Positions 1 through 6,992 of a stretch of DNA of 7,499 bases are shown here, one piece after another (position 1 is the stretch's first letter; each line of letters begins with the position of its first letter). The notes under the pieces were generated by a model. It was not told the DNA's origin. It searched no databases and saw nothing but the letters and a program-made list of their open reading frames with translations. This DNA comes from Devosia sp. (GTDB lineage: Bacteria; Pseudomonadota; Alphaproteobacteria; Rhizobiales; Devosiaceae), in contig JAEUMC010000017.1 of assembly GCA_016793415.1 (NCBI GenBank), forward strand, positions 1 to 7,499, given 5' to 3'. The position numbers were made by a program, and so were the translations under genes.

Positions 1-452
1 AGGGTTCGGTGGGCATTGTTTCCCGCTCCGGCACGCTTACCTATGAGGCGGTGTTCCAGACCACCAATGCCGGGCTCGGCCAGACCACTGCGGTCGGCAT
101 CGGCGGCGATCCGGTCAAGGGCACCGAGTTCATCGATATGCTCGAGATGTTCCTCGCCGACGAAGCCACCAAGTCCATCATCATGATCGGCGAGATCGGC
201 GGTTCCGCCGAGGAAGACGCCGCGCAGTTCCTGATCGACGAAGCCAAGAAAGGCCGCAAGAAGCCGATGGCCGGCTTCATCGCCGGGCGCACGGCTCCGG
301 CCGGCCGGACCATGGGTCACGCCGGCGCGGTGATCTCGGGCGGCAAGGGCGGCGCCGAAGACAAGATCGCGGCGATGGAACGGGCGGGCATAAAGGTGTC
401 GCAGTCGCCTGCGAGGATTGGCCAAACCCTGGCCGACGTACTAAAAGGCTGA
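1..452 (+). CDS. sucD: Succinyl-CoA synthetase (succinate-CoA ligase) alpha subunit, 3' part only
   Basis: This is the C-terminal half of the alpha subunit, which with SucC interconverts succinyl-CoA and succinate with substrate-level phosphorylation of ADP or GDP in the TCA cycle (cytoplasmic). The frame is already open at the left edge: the first full codon is at base 3 and the true start lies outside the window. About 149 residues are visible. Diagnostic segments are [14 protein letters not shown], the [19 protein letters not shown] stretch, [14 protein letters not shown] and [21 protein letters not shown]. The histidine in MGHAGA (codon 318-320) is the family's phosphorylated active-site histidine. 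The C-terminus ([11 protein letters not shown]) is at the usual place for the family, so the gene looks intact. It is followed after 161 bases by sucA on the same strand, the usual alphaproteobacterial order after sucC. Identification is firm; only the N-terminal part is unseen. Confidence 0.97.
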   Translation, partial: GSVGIVSRSGTLTYEAVFQTTNAGLGQTTAVGIGGDPVKGTEFIDMLEMFLADEATKSIIMIGEIGGSAEEDAAQFLIDEAKKGRKKPMAGFIAGRTAPAGRTMGHAGAVISGGKGGAEDKIAAMERAGIKVSQSPARIGQTLADVLKG

Positions 453-477
453 GGCGAGGGTTGGACTGAAGTGGCGG

Positions 478-571
478 GGCGCGGGTGGTTTCCCGCGCCT
501 TAACGTCAAACAAAGAAGTTGTGGGCAGTTTGGCCCGCAACGACACAGGGCCCGGTCGAGCATTCCCGGGC
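478..571 (+). promoter_or_regulatory. Three tandem stem-loops in the sucD-sucA intercistronic gap
   Basis: Three inverted repeats lie in a row in the 161-base gap. The first pairs 478-485 with 492-499 (8 bp, all G/C, 6-base loop). The second pairs 518-526 with 533-541 (9 bp with one G-U pair, 6-base loop). The third pairs 550-555 with 566-571 (6 bp, 10-base loop). None is followed by a T-run, so they do not look like ordinary intrinsic terminators. Possible roles, all inferred, are mRNA processing or stabilisation between cistrons, partial attenuation, or a leader for a sucA-specific transcript. The pairings are read directly from the sequence; function is not shown. Confidence 0.5.
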
Positions 572-613
572 GTTTGAGAAGGATGGCGGGGTGCACGCCT
601 CGCGACGCTGGAC

Positions 614-3610
614 ATGACCCGACAAGAAAAGAACGAACAGTTCTTGCTTTCTTCTTTCCTCTATGGCGGCAACGCCGACTACATCGAAGGGCTCTACGCC
701 CGCTACAAGGCCGATCCCAACTCGATCGATCCGACCTGGGCGTCGTACTTCGATCGGCTCGAGGATGCTCCCGCCGATATCGACAAGAATGCCGAGGGCC
801 CGAGCTGGCAGCGCCAGGATTGGCCGCAGTCGGCCAATGGCGAGCTGGTGTCGGCGCTCGACGGCAACTGGGGCGAGATCCAGGTCAAGGTGCAGAAGGC
901 GGTGGTCGAGAAGGCCAAGGTCGCCGGCGCCCCGGCCCCGACCGCCATCGATGTGCTGCAGGCGACGCGCGACTCGATCCACGCCATCATGATGATCCGC
1001 GCCTACCGCATGCGCGGGCATCTGCATGCCGATCTCGATCCTCTGAAGATGCGGGCTGAAGAGTCGGCGCCGGAGCTCGAGCCGGCGGCCTATGGTTTCA
1101 CCGAGGCCGACTACGGCCGCAAGATCTTCATCGATAACTATCTGGGGCTCGAGTACGCTACGATCCCGCAGATGCTGGAGATCCTCAAGCGCACCTATTG
1201 TTCGACCGTCGGTGTCGAGTTCATGCACATTTCCGATCCCGAGGCCAAGGCCTGGATCCAGGAGCGCATGGAAGGGCCGGACAAGGAGATCAAGTTCACG
1301 CCCGAGGGCAAGAAGGCGATTCTCAACAAGCTGGTCGAAGCCGAGGGCTTCGAGAAGTTCCTCGACGTCAAGTTTACCGGCACCAAGCGTTTCGGCCTCG
1401 ATGGCTCGGAGGCGCTGATCCCGGCGCTCGAGCAGATCATCAAGCGCGGCGGCTCGCTGGGCGTGAAGGACATCGTGCTCGGCATGGCGCATCGCGGCCG
1501 GCTGAACGTGCTCACCCAGGTGATGGCCAAGCCGCACCGGGCGCTGTTCCACGAATTCAAGGGCGGGGCCTTCTACCCCGAGGAAGTCGAAGGCTCGGGC
1601 GACGTGAAGTACCACCTGGGTGCTTCGGCCGATCGCGAGTTCGACGGCAACAATGTGCATCTGAGCCTCACCGCGAATCCGTCGCATCTCGAGATCGTCG
1701 ATCCGGTGGTGCTGGGCAAGGCACGCGCCAAGCAGGACCAGCGTTCGGCTGTCGATGGCCGCTTCCTCGCCGACACCCGCCAGACCGATCGCTCGGTGGT
1801 GCTGCCGCTGCTGCTGCATGGCGACGCGGCGTTCGCCGGCCAGGGCGTGATCGCCGAGTGCCTGGGGCTTTCGGGCCTCAAGGGGCACCGCACCGGTGGC
1901 TCGATCCACGTGGTGATCAACAACCAGATCGGCTTCACCACGGCGCCGATGTACTCGCGCTCCTCGCCCTATCCGACCGACGTCGCCAAGATGATCGAGG
2001 CCCCGGTGTTCCATGTGAACGGCGACGATCCGGAAGCGGTGGTCTATGTGGCCAAGATCGCGACCGAGTTCCGCCAGCGCTTCGGCAAGCCGGTGGTCAT
2101 CGACATGTTCTGCTACCGTCGCTTCGGCCATAACGAAGGTGACGAGCCGAGCTTCACCCAGCCGCTGATGTACTCCAAGATCCGCAGCCACGAGACGACG
2201 TTGGACATCTATTCCAAGCGCCTCGTCGGCGAGGGTCTGCTGTCTGCCGATGACGTCGACAAGATGAAGGCCGACTGGCGGGCGCATCTCGAGCGCGAGT
2301 TCGAGGCCGGCCAGGATTTCCGCCCCAACAAGACCGACTGGCTCGACGGCGTGTGGAAGGACCTGAAGCGCGCCGATGTCGAGGGACCGCGTCGCGGTGA
2401 CACCGGCGTCGACGTGCCCGACCTGGTGCGGCTCGGCGAGCGGCTGACGGCAGTGCCGGCCGAATTCAACGCCCACAAGACGGTGAAGCGGTTCATGGAC
2501 AACCGGCTCGCGGCGATCGAGTCGGGTGAAGGGATCGACTGGGCGACCGGCGAAGCGCTGGCGTTCGCTACCCTGCTCGAGGAGGGCCATCCGGTCCGAC
2601 TGTCAGGTCAGGACGTGGAACGCGGCACCTTCAGCCAGCGCCACTCGGTGCTGAACGACCAGGAACGCGACGGCGAGACCTATACGCCGCTCAACAACGT
2701 CGCCGATAAGCAGGCGCGTTACGAGGTCATCAACTCGATGCTCTCGGAAGAGGCGGTGCTGGGCTTCGAGTACGGCTACTCGTTGGCCGAGCCGAACACC
2801 CTGACCCTGTGGGAAGCGCAGTTCGGCGATTTCGCCAATGGCGCGCAGGTGGTGGTCGACCAGTTCATCTCGTCGGGCGAGCGCAAGTGGTTCCGCATGT
2901 CGGGCCTCGTGATGCTGTTGCCGCATGGCTATGAAGGCCAGGGGCCGGAGCATTCGTCGGCGCGTCTCGAGCGCTATCTGCAGAGCTGCGCCGAAGACAA
3001 CATGCAGGTCGCCAACTGCACGACGCCGGCCAACTATTTCCATATCCTGCGCCGGCAGATGAAACGCGATTTCCGCAAGCCGCTGGTGCTGATGACGCCC
3101 AAGAGCCTGCTGCGGCACAAGAAGGCGGTGTCGGGACTGGTCGAGTTCGGACCGGAATCGACGTTCCATCGCCTGTTGTGGGACGATGCGGAAGCCCCGG
3201 GCGTGCCCAAGACGACGATCAAGCTGGCGCCGGACGAGGAGATCCGCAAGGTGATCCTGTGCACCGGCAAGGTCTACTACGACCTGCTCGAGGATCGCGA
3301 GAAGCGCGGCATCAACGACGTGTACCTGCTGCGGCTGGAACAGCTCTATCCGTTCCCGGCCAAGGCTTTGCTCGACGAACTCAACCGGTTCAAGAACGCC
3401 GAAATCGTCTGGTGCCAGGAAGAGCCCAAGAACATGGGCGCCTGGGCGTTCGTGCAGCCCTATATCGACTGGGTGATGGACCAGATGGGGCGTCCGGGCG
3501 ACCGGCCGCACTATGTCGGCCGCGCCGCCTCGGCAGCGACGGCGACCGGCCTGATGCGGACGCACCTGCAGCAGCTGCAGGCCTTCCTCGAAGAAGCGTT
3601 CGCCAAGTAA
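614..3610 (+). CDS. sucA: 2-oxoglutarate dehydrogenase E1 component (thiamine diphosphate-dependent)
   Basis: This is the E1 subunit of the 2-oxoglutarate dehydrogenase complex. It decarboxylates 2-oxoglutarate on thiamine diphosphate (ThDP) and reductively succinylates the lipoyl group of SucB. At 998 residues it has normal family length. Residues 10-46 (FLLSSFLYGGNADYIEGLYARY onward) form the conserved N-terminal segment linked in the family to E2 binding. The ThDP domain shows GMAHRGRLNVL (H293), H349 and NPSHLE (H358). It also shows the Mg-ThDP motif from HGDAAFAGQG (D404) to NNQIGFTT (N436, N437), and FGHNEGDEP (H506). The C-terminal half has LPHGYEGQGPEHSSARLE (H771, H780), RKPLVLMTPKSLLRHK and CQEEPKNMGAW. 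ATG 614 is the first possible ATG after the in-frame stop at 575 and gives the expected N-terminus. No clear Shine-Dalgarno lies next to it; AAGGA at 579-583 is about 30 bases away. It sits between sucD and sucB, with sucB 43 bases downstream. No lesions are seen. Confidence 0.98.
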   Translation: MTRQEKNEQFLLSSFLYGGNADYIEGLYARYKADPNSIDPTWASYFDRLEDAPADIDKNAEGPSWQRQDWPQSANGELVSALDGNWGEIQVKVQKAVVEKAKVAGAPAPTAIDVLQATRDSIHAIMMIRAYRMRGHLHADLDPLKMRAEESAPELEPAAYGFTEADYGRKIFIDNYLGLEYATIPQMLEILKRTYCSTVGVEFMHISDPEAKAWIQERMEGPDKEIKFTPEGKKAILNKLVEAEGFEKFLDVKFTGTKRFGLDGSEALIPALEQIIKRGGSLGVKDIVLGMAHRGRLNVLTQVMAKPHRALFHEFKGGAFYPEEVEGSGDVKYHLGASADREFDGNNVHLSLTANPSHLEIVDPVVLGKARAKQDQRSAVDGRFLADTRQTDRSVVLPLLLHGDAAFAGQGVIAECLGLSGLKGHRTGGSIHVVINNQIGFTTAPMYSRSSPYPTDVAKMIEAPVFHVNGDDPEAVVYVAKIATEFRQRFGKPVVIDMFCYRRFGHNEGDEPSFTQPLMYSKIRSHETTLDIYSKRLVGEGLLSADDVDKMKADWRAHLEREFEAGQDFRPNKTDWLDGVWKDLKRADVEGPRRGDTGVDVPDLVRLGERLTAVPAEFNAHKTVKRFMDNRLAAIESGEGIDWATGEALAFATLLEEGHPVRLSGQDVERGTFSQRHSVLNDQERDGETYTPLNNVADKQARYEVINSMLSEEAVLGFEYGYSLAEPNTLTLWEAQFGDFANGAQVVVDQFISSGERKWFRMSGLVMLLPHGYEGQGPEHSSARLERYLQSCAEDNMQVANCTTPANYFHILRRQMKRDFRKPLVLMTPKSLLRHKKAVSGLVEFGPESTFHRLLWDDAEAPGVPKTTIKLAPDEEIRKVILCTGKVYYDLLEDREKRGINDVYLLRLEQLYPFPAKALLDELNRFKNAEIVWCQEEPKNMGAWAFVQPYIDWVMDQMGRPGDRPHYVGRAASAATATGLMRTHLQQLQAFLEEAFAK

Positions 3611-3640
3611 TATCAATCGCCTGAGACGCGGCAAAAACTG

Positions 3641-3645
3641 AAGGA
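3641..3645 (+). promoter_or_regulatory. Shine-Dalgarno of sucB
   Basis: AAGGA lies 8 bases before ATG 3654. It is the best ribosome-binding match in the 43-base sucA-sucB gap and fixes the sucB start, which also gives the expected N-terminus of a lipoyl domain. There is no terminator-like hairpin in this short gap, so sucB is probably co-transcribed with sucA. Confidence 0.8.
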
Positions 3646-3653
3646 CCAAACTG

Positions 3654-5015
<1,362 letters not shown>

Positions 5016-5038
5016 TCCGGAAGTCGGCGCAGAAGTTC

Positions 5039-5070
5039 AGGGGCTCGCTTCGGCGGGCCCCTTTGTTTTT
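5039..5070 (+). terminator. Rho-independent terminator of the suc operon
   Basis: A 10-bp stem pairs 5039-5048 with 5053-5062, including one T-G wobble, and closes on a C(TTCG)G tetraloop, the unusually stable type. It is followed directly by a T-rich tract (5062-5070, eight Ts of nine). It lies 23 bases after the sucB stop on the same strand, so it should end the sucD-sucA-sucB transcript. Confidence 0.93.
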
Positions 5071-5126
5071 GGAGCGAAGCTGCGACCAGCGGTGCAGCTG
5101 CGCGAGCGCGAGGGGACATCCTGGCC

Positions 5127-5157
5127 AAGAGAAAAGGGCCCGCCGAGGCGGGCCCTT
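5127..5157 (-). terminator. Rho-independent terminator of the small secreted-protein gene
   Basis: A GC-rich perfect stem of 10 bp pairs 5134-5143 with 5148-5157, with a 4-base loop. Read on the - strand it runs into TTTTCTCTT (complement of 5127-5135). It lies 22 bases beyond the stop codon of the 69-residue gene. It faces the suc operon terminator, so the two converging transcription units are insulated from each other. Confidence 0.85.
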
Positions 5158-5179
5158 CGAGGTCTGCGGGAAGCGACGA

Positions 5180-5389
5180 TCAGAGCGGCTTGCCGTAGTT
5201 CTTGTTCACCTGCTGGTCGCCATCGCTGGTTACCAGCGATTTGCCGAGCTGCTCGCAATAGCCGCCGGGGCGCTTGTAGGCTTCCGGGCCATCGGGGCCG
5301 CACAGCGCGTCGTTGCTGTTCTGGGCGAAGGCCGGAGCGGCAGCGCCAATGAACGAGGTCAGCAGGGCGAGAGCGATGATCTTCTTCAT
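5180..5389 (-). CDS. Small secreted (periplasmic) protein with two cysteines, function unknown
   Basis: I do not recognise this 69-residue protein. It starts with a clear Sec signal peptide: a KK charge at residues 2-3, a hydrophobic core IIALALLTSFIGAA (about 4-17), and a cleavage-type end APAFA before Q23. The mature part would be about 47 residues: hydrophilic, rich in Gly/Pro/Asn/Asp, with just two cysteines (C30 in DALCGPDG, C45 in GGYCEQLG) that could form a disulphide in the periplasm. There is no lipobox and no second membrane segment. Three things argue that it is real: the signal peptide, a good Shine-Dalgarno 8 bases ahead of the ATG, and its own terminator just after the stop. It is monocistronic, transcribed towards the suc operon and with the transporter gene upstream on the same strand but separated by that gene's terminator. 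Its role cannot be read from its neighbours. Confidence 0.85.
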   Translation of the reverse strand: MKKIIALALLTSFIGAAAPAFAQNSNDALCGPDGPEAYKRPGGYCEQLGKSLVTSDGDQQVNKNYGKPL

Positions 5390-5397
5390 TATTTCAT

Positions 5398-5401
5398 TCC
5401 T
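5398..5401 (-). promoter_or_regulatory. Shine-Dalgarno of the small secreted-protein gene
   Basis: On the - strand AGGA (complement of 5398-5401) lies 8 bases before the ATG whose complement is 5387-5389. It supports that start, which also places the lysine pair and hydrophobic core of the signal peptide at the very N-terminus. Confidence 0.75.
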
Positions 5402-5407
5402 GGGTGG

Positions 5408-5452
5408 TCCGTCCGACCCGGACGGAGCGTGTGGGAGGTTGCGTCTGCAACC
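5408..5452 (-). promoter_or_regulatory. Two adjacent hairpins in the leader of the small secreted-protein gene
   Basis: Two perfect inverted repeats lie immediately upstream of the Shine-Dalgarno. One pairs 5408-5414 with 5420-5426 (7 bp, 5-base loop). The other pairs 5437-5442 with 5447-5452 (6 bp, 4-base loop). If transcription starts upstream of 5452, both would form in the 5' untranslated RNA, with the first only six bases from the ribosome-binding site. They could affect stability or translation; no known riboswitch class is recognised. No convincing -35/-10 promoter was found nearby. Confidence 0.4.
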
Positions 5453-5480
5453 GGTGTGGCGCGGCTTCTAGAGGCGGCTG

Positions 5481-5521
5481 GCTGAACCAGTTTCGAACCG
5501 GGTCTTCAGTATCGGTTCAGC
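5481..5521. repeat. 8-bp inverted repeat with 25-base spacer, possible operator
   Basis: GCTGAACC at 5481-5488 is mirrored by GGTTCAGC at 5514-5521, about 92-132 bases upstream of the small secreted-protein start. The spacing (33 bases centre to centre, about three helical turns) would suit a regulator binding two half-sites, or a weak RNA stem. This is inference; the repeat itself is exact. Confidence 0.35.
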
Positions 5522-5544
5522 GAGCGTTGACGGTTCGCCGCAAC

Positions 5545-5572
5545 AAAAAAGGCCCGCCGGAGTGCGCGGGCC
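5545..5572 (-). terminator. Rho-independent terminator of the EamA transporter gene
   Basis: A 7-bp GC stem pairs 5551-5557 with 5566-5572, with an 8-base loop. On the - strand it is followed by six Ts (complement of 5545-5550). It lies 22 bases past the transporter stop codon. It should separate the transporter transcript from the small gene that follows on the same strand. Confidence 0.85.
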
Positions 5573-5594
5573 CTGGGTCAGACGTTGAGCCGGT

Positions 5595-6578
5595 TCAGGC
5601 CGTGCTTTCCTCGAGCACTTTTACCTTGGGCTTTTCCTTCCTGGTGAACAGGAACACGCCGCCCAGCACCAGCGCGGTGCCGATGGCGTGGTAGGGGGTG
5701 AAGGCTTCGCCGAGGATCGAGATGGCGAGACCGACGGTGACCACCGGGGAGACGTTGCCGATGATGGCGGTGCGTTCCGGGCCGATCAGCGCGATGGCGC
5801 CGGAGATGCAGTAAGCCGGCAGCACGGTCGAGACCGTACCAATGGCCAGCATCAGCAGAAAGCCGTTGCCGCTCACCGCCAGGTCAGTGACCGGGTGGGT
5901 AAAGAGGAAATGCGCGATCACCGCCGGGCCGGCGCCGCTCATGGCGATGGAGGTGAAGAGCTGCGGGCCGAGCTTGTCGATCAAGGGCTTGGCCATGATC
6001 TGGTAGGCGGCGTAGGCGATGGCCGAGCCGAACACCAAGGCAGCACCGAGCAACACGTTGTCGCCCTCGATGCGGAGATCGTGCCAGAAGATCACGCCGA
6101 TGCCGAGATAGGAGACGAGCAGGGCCACGACCATCGGCAGGGTGATTTTGCGCTTGAAGAAGATGGCGCCGAACAACACGACGAAGAACGGATAAGTGAG
6201 CAGGATCAGCCGGTCGAACTGCGCGGTGATGTATTCGAGCGCCGAGAAATCGAGATAACTCGCCACATAGTAGCCGATGACGCCGACGCCGAGAGTTTGC
6301 GCGAGGACTGGCCAGGTGAGCACCGGCGGGGCGCCGGCCGGCTGCGCTGCGAGCTTCTTGCGGTAGCCGAGAATGCCGACGGTCAGGAAGATCGGAACGG
6401 CGACGATCATTCGCCAGGTGAGCGTCGTCACCGAGTCGATGCCCTCGAGCAGAGCCAGCTTGATGACGATGCCCTTGGTGGCAAAGAACGCGGCGCCGGC
6501 GAGCGCCAGCACGATGCCGGCCCAGGCAAACTGCCGGAAGCCCGGGCGGGAGATGGAAGGCGCAGTCTCGGAAGACAT
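5595..6578 (-). CDS. EamA/DMT-superfamily inner-membrane transporter, substrate unknown
   Basis: This 327-residue protein has the EamA (drug/metabolite transporter) layout: two tandem five-helix halves, about ten membrane segments. Approximate helices are 17-39, 50-71, 90-111, 120-141, 146-164, 175-196, 205-226, 239-258, 270-289 and 296-312. The first half ends in the typical RLILLTYPFFVVLFGAIFFKRKI. The second half ends with GPERTAIIGNVSPVVTVGLAISILGE and HAIGTALVLGGVFLF, the usual end of the repeat. A short charged tail (KEKPKVKVLEESTA) follows. Family members export or import amino acids, nucleosides and other small metabolites; the sequence does not reveal the substrate here. The ATG gives a short polar N-terminus before helix 1; its Shine-Dalgarno is weak (GGA about 8 bases upstream). 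It is monocistronic, with its own terminator 22 bases past the stop. Inverted repeats lie 24-68 bases upstream of the start and may be regulatory. Confidence 0.93.
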   Translation of the reverse strand: MSSETAPSISRPGFRQFAWAGIVLALAGAAFFATKGIVIKLALLEGIDSVTTLTWRMIVAVPIFLTVGILGYRKKLAAQPAGAPPVLTWPVLAQTLGVGVIGYYVASYLDFSALEYITAQFDRLILLTYPFFVVLFGAIFFKRKITLPMVVALLVSYLGIGVIFWHDLRIEGDNVLLGAALVFGSAIAYAAYQIMAKPLIDKLGPQLFTSIAMSGAGPAVIAHFLFTHPVTDLAVSGNGFLLMLAIGTVSTVLPAYCISGAIALIGPERTAIIGNVSPVVTVGLAISILGEAFTPYHAIGTALVLGGVFLFTRKEKPKVKVLEESTA

Positions 6579-6601
6579 TTGGCGGGTCCAGTTCTGGCCC
6601 T

Positions 6602-6646
6602 GCCATCAGATCACCGGTTACCCGCGCCTGATGGCGGGGCCGGTGA
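6602..6646. promoter_or_regulatory. Interlocked inverted repeats upstream of the EamA gene
   Basis: Two perfect inverted repeats interleave. GCCATCAG at 6602-6609 pairs with 6628-6635 (8 bp). TCACCGG at 6611-6617 pairs with 6640-6646 (7 bp). Because one arm of each lies inside the other, the leader RNA could form either hairpin alternately or, in principle, a pseudoknot; as DNA they could be operator half-sites. A further TGATGGC copy occurs at 6825-6831. I cannot match this to a named riboswitch. The repeats are seen directly; a regulatory role is inferred from their position just upstream of the transporter start. Confidence 0.45.
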
Positions 6647-6840
6647 GCAAACGAGGGTCAAACAGCCGTCGCGTCCCGGTCCCCGGAGGGGATGAGGCAG
6701 ATTTTGCCAATAATTAGGATGCAAACGGTCATGGCGGGATAGGTACGCCGGGGCAGGGCGGCTGTAAAGTGGGCCAGCGGGTGAACGGTGCGTTCGGTGG
6801 AGGACGCAGTTCTACGCGCAAGAGTGATGGCAGTGTGCGC
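6647..6840. other. Non-coding stretch with AT-rich patch; no gene seen
   Basis: No convincing gene is seen in this part of the 414-base gap between the transporter start and the autotransporter stop. An AT-rich patch at about 6701-6725 stands out from the surrounding GC-rich DNA and holds a TTTGC/GCAAA inverted repeat (6703-6707 and 6721-6725). It is the most likely place for the transporter promoter, which would read on the - strand, but I could not assign convincing -35 and -10 boxes with normal spacing. Confidence 0.4.
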
Positions 6841-6957
6841 GGCCCCACCCCACCAAGCTACGCCAGGCCGCTGACGCGGCCAGCTGGGCTACCCTCCCCA
6901 TGGGGACGACGAGACGTCGCCCCCATGGGGAGAGAGACCCGACTGGGTGGGGGGCCC
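6841..6957. repeat. Composite intergenic palindromic element (REP-like)
   Basis: A dense set of nested palindromes. Outer arms CCCCACCC (6843-6850) and GGGTGGGG (6945-6952) enclose two hairpins. The first pairs 6866-6871 with 6876-6881 (6 bp, TGAC loop), with partial pairing continuing outward. The second is very strong: 6894-6911 pairs with 6915-6932, 17 of 18 positions matched with one A-C mismatch at 6906/6920 and a 3-base loop. Each of its arms contains its own CCCCATGGGG palindrome. No T-run follows on either strand, so it is not a standard terminator. The layout resembles dispersed REP/BIME-type intergenic repeats; only a genome-wide search could show that it is a family. Confidence 0.6.
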
Positions 6958-6992
6958 ACGCTATGACACTGAGGTCTGTCGGGGCTGCAGGC

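Noticed and set aside
478..499. Hairpin after sucD as an intrinsic terminator
   Set aside because: The 8-bp stem is good, but only TTAACG follows rather than a T-run, and sucA continues the conserved operon order.
574..1059. Forward frame overlapping the start of sucA, with AAGGA nearby
   Set aside because: It overlaps sucA in another frame, has Arg-rich translation without a domain, and AAGGA at 579-583 has no proper spacing to an ATG in that frame.
506..2590. A 694-codon open frame antisense to sucA
   Set aside because: It lies opposite a firmly identified, conserved gene, and its translation is low-complexity (His/Arg/Leu/Glu/Asp-rich), as expected from the complement of GC-rich codons. 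It is a shadow frame.
5063..5485. Forward frames through the small secreted-protein region
   Set aside because: They run across two terminators and lack a ribosome-binding site or recognisable domain; the - strand gene has signal peptide, Shine-Dalgarno and terminator.
5688..6695. 335-codon forward frame opposite the EamA gene
   Set aside because: Its translation is Asp/Glu/Gly/His-rich with no hydrophobic segments, the typical complement of a membrane-protein gene. The - strand frame has ten clear helices and a terminator.
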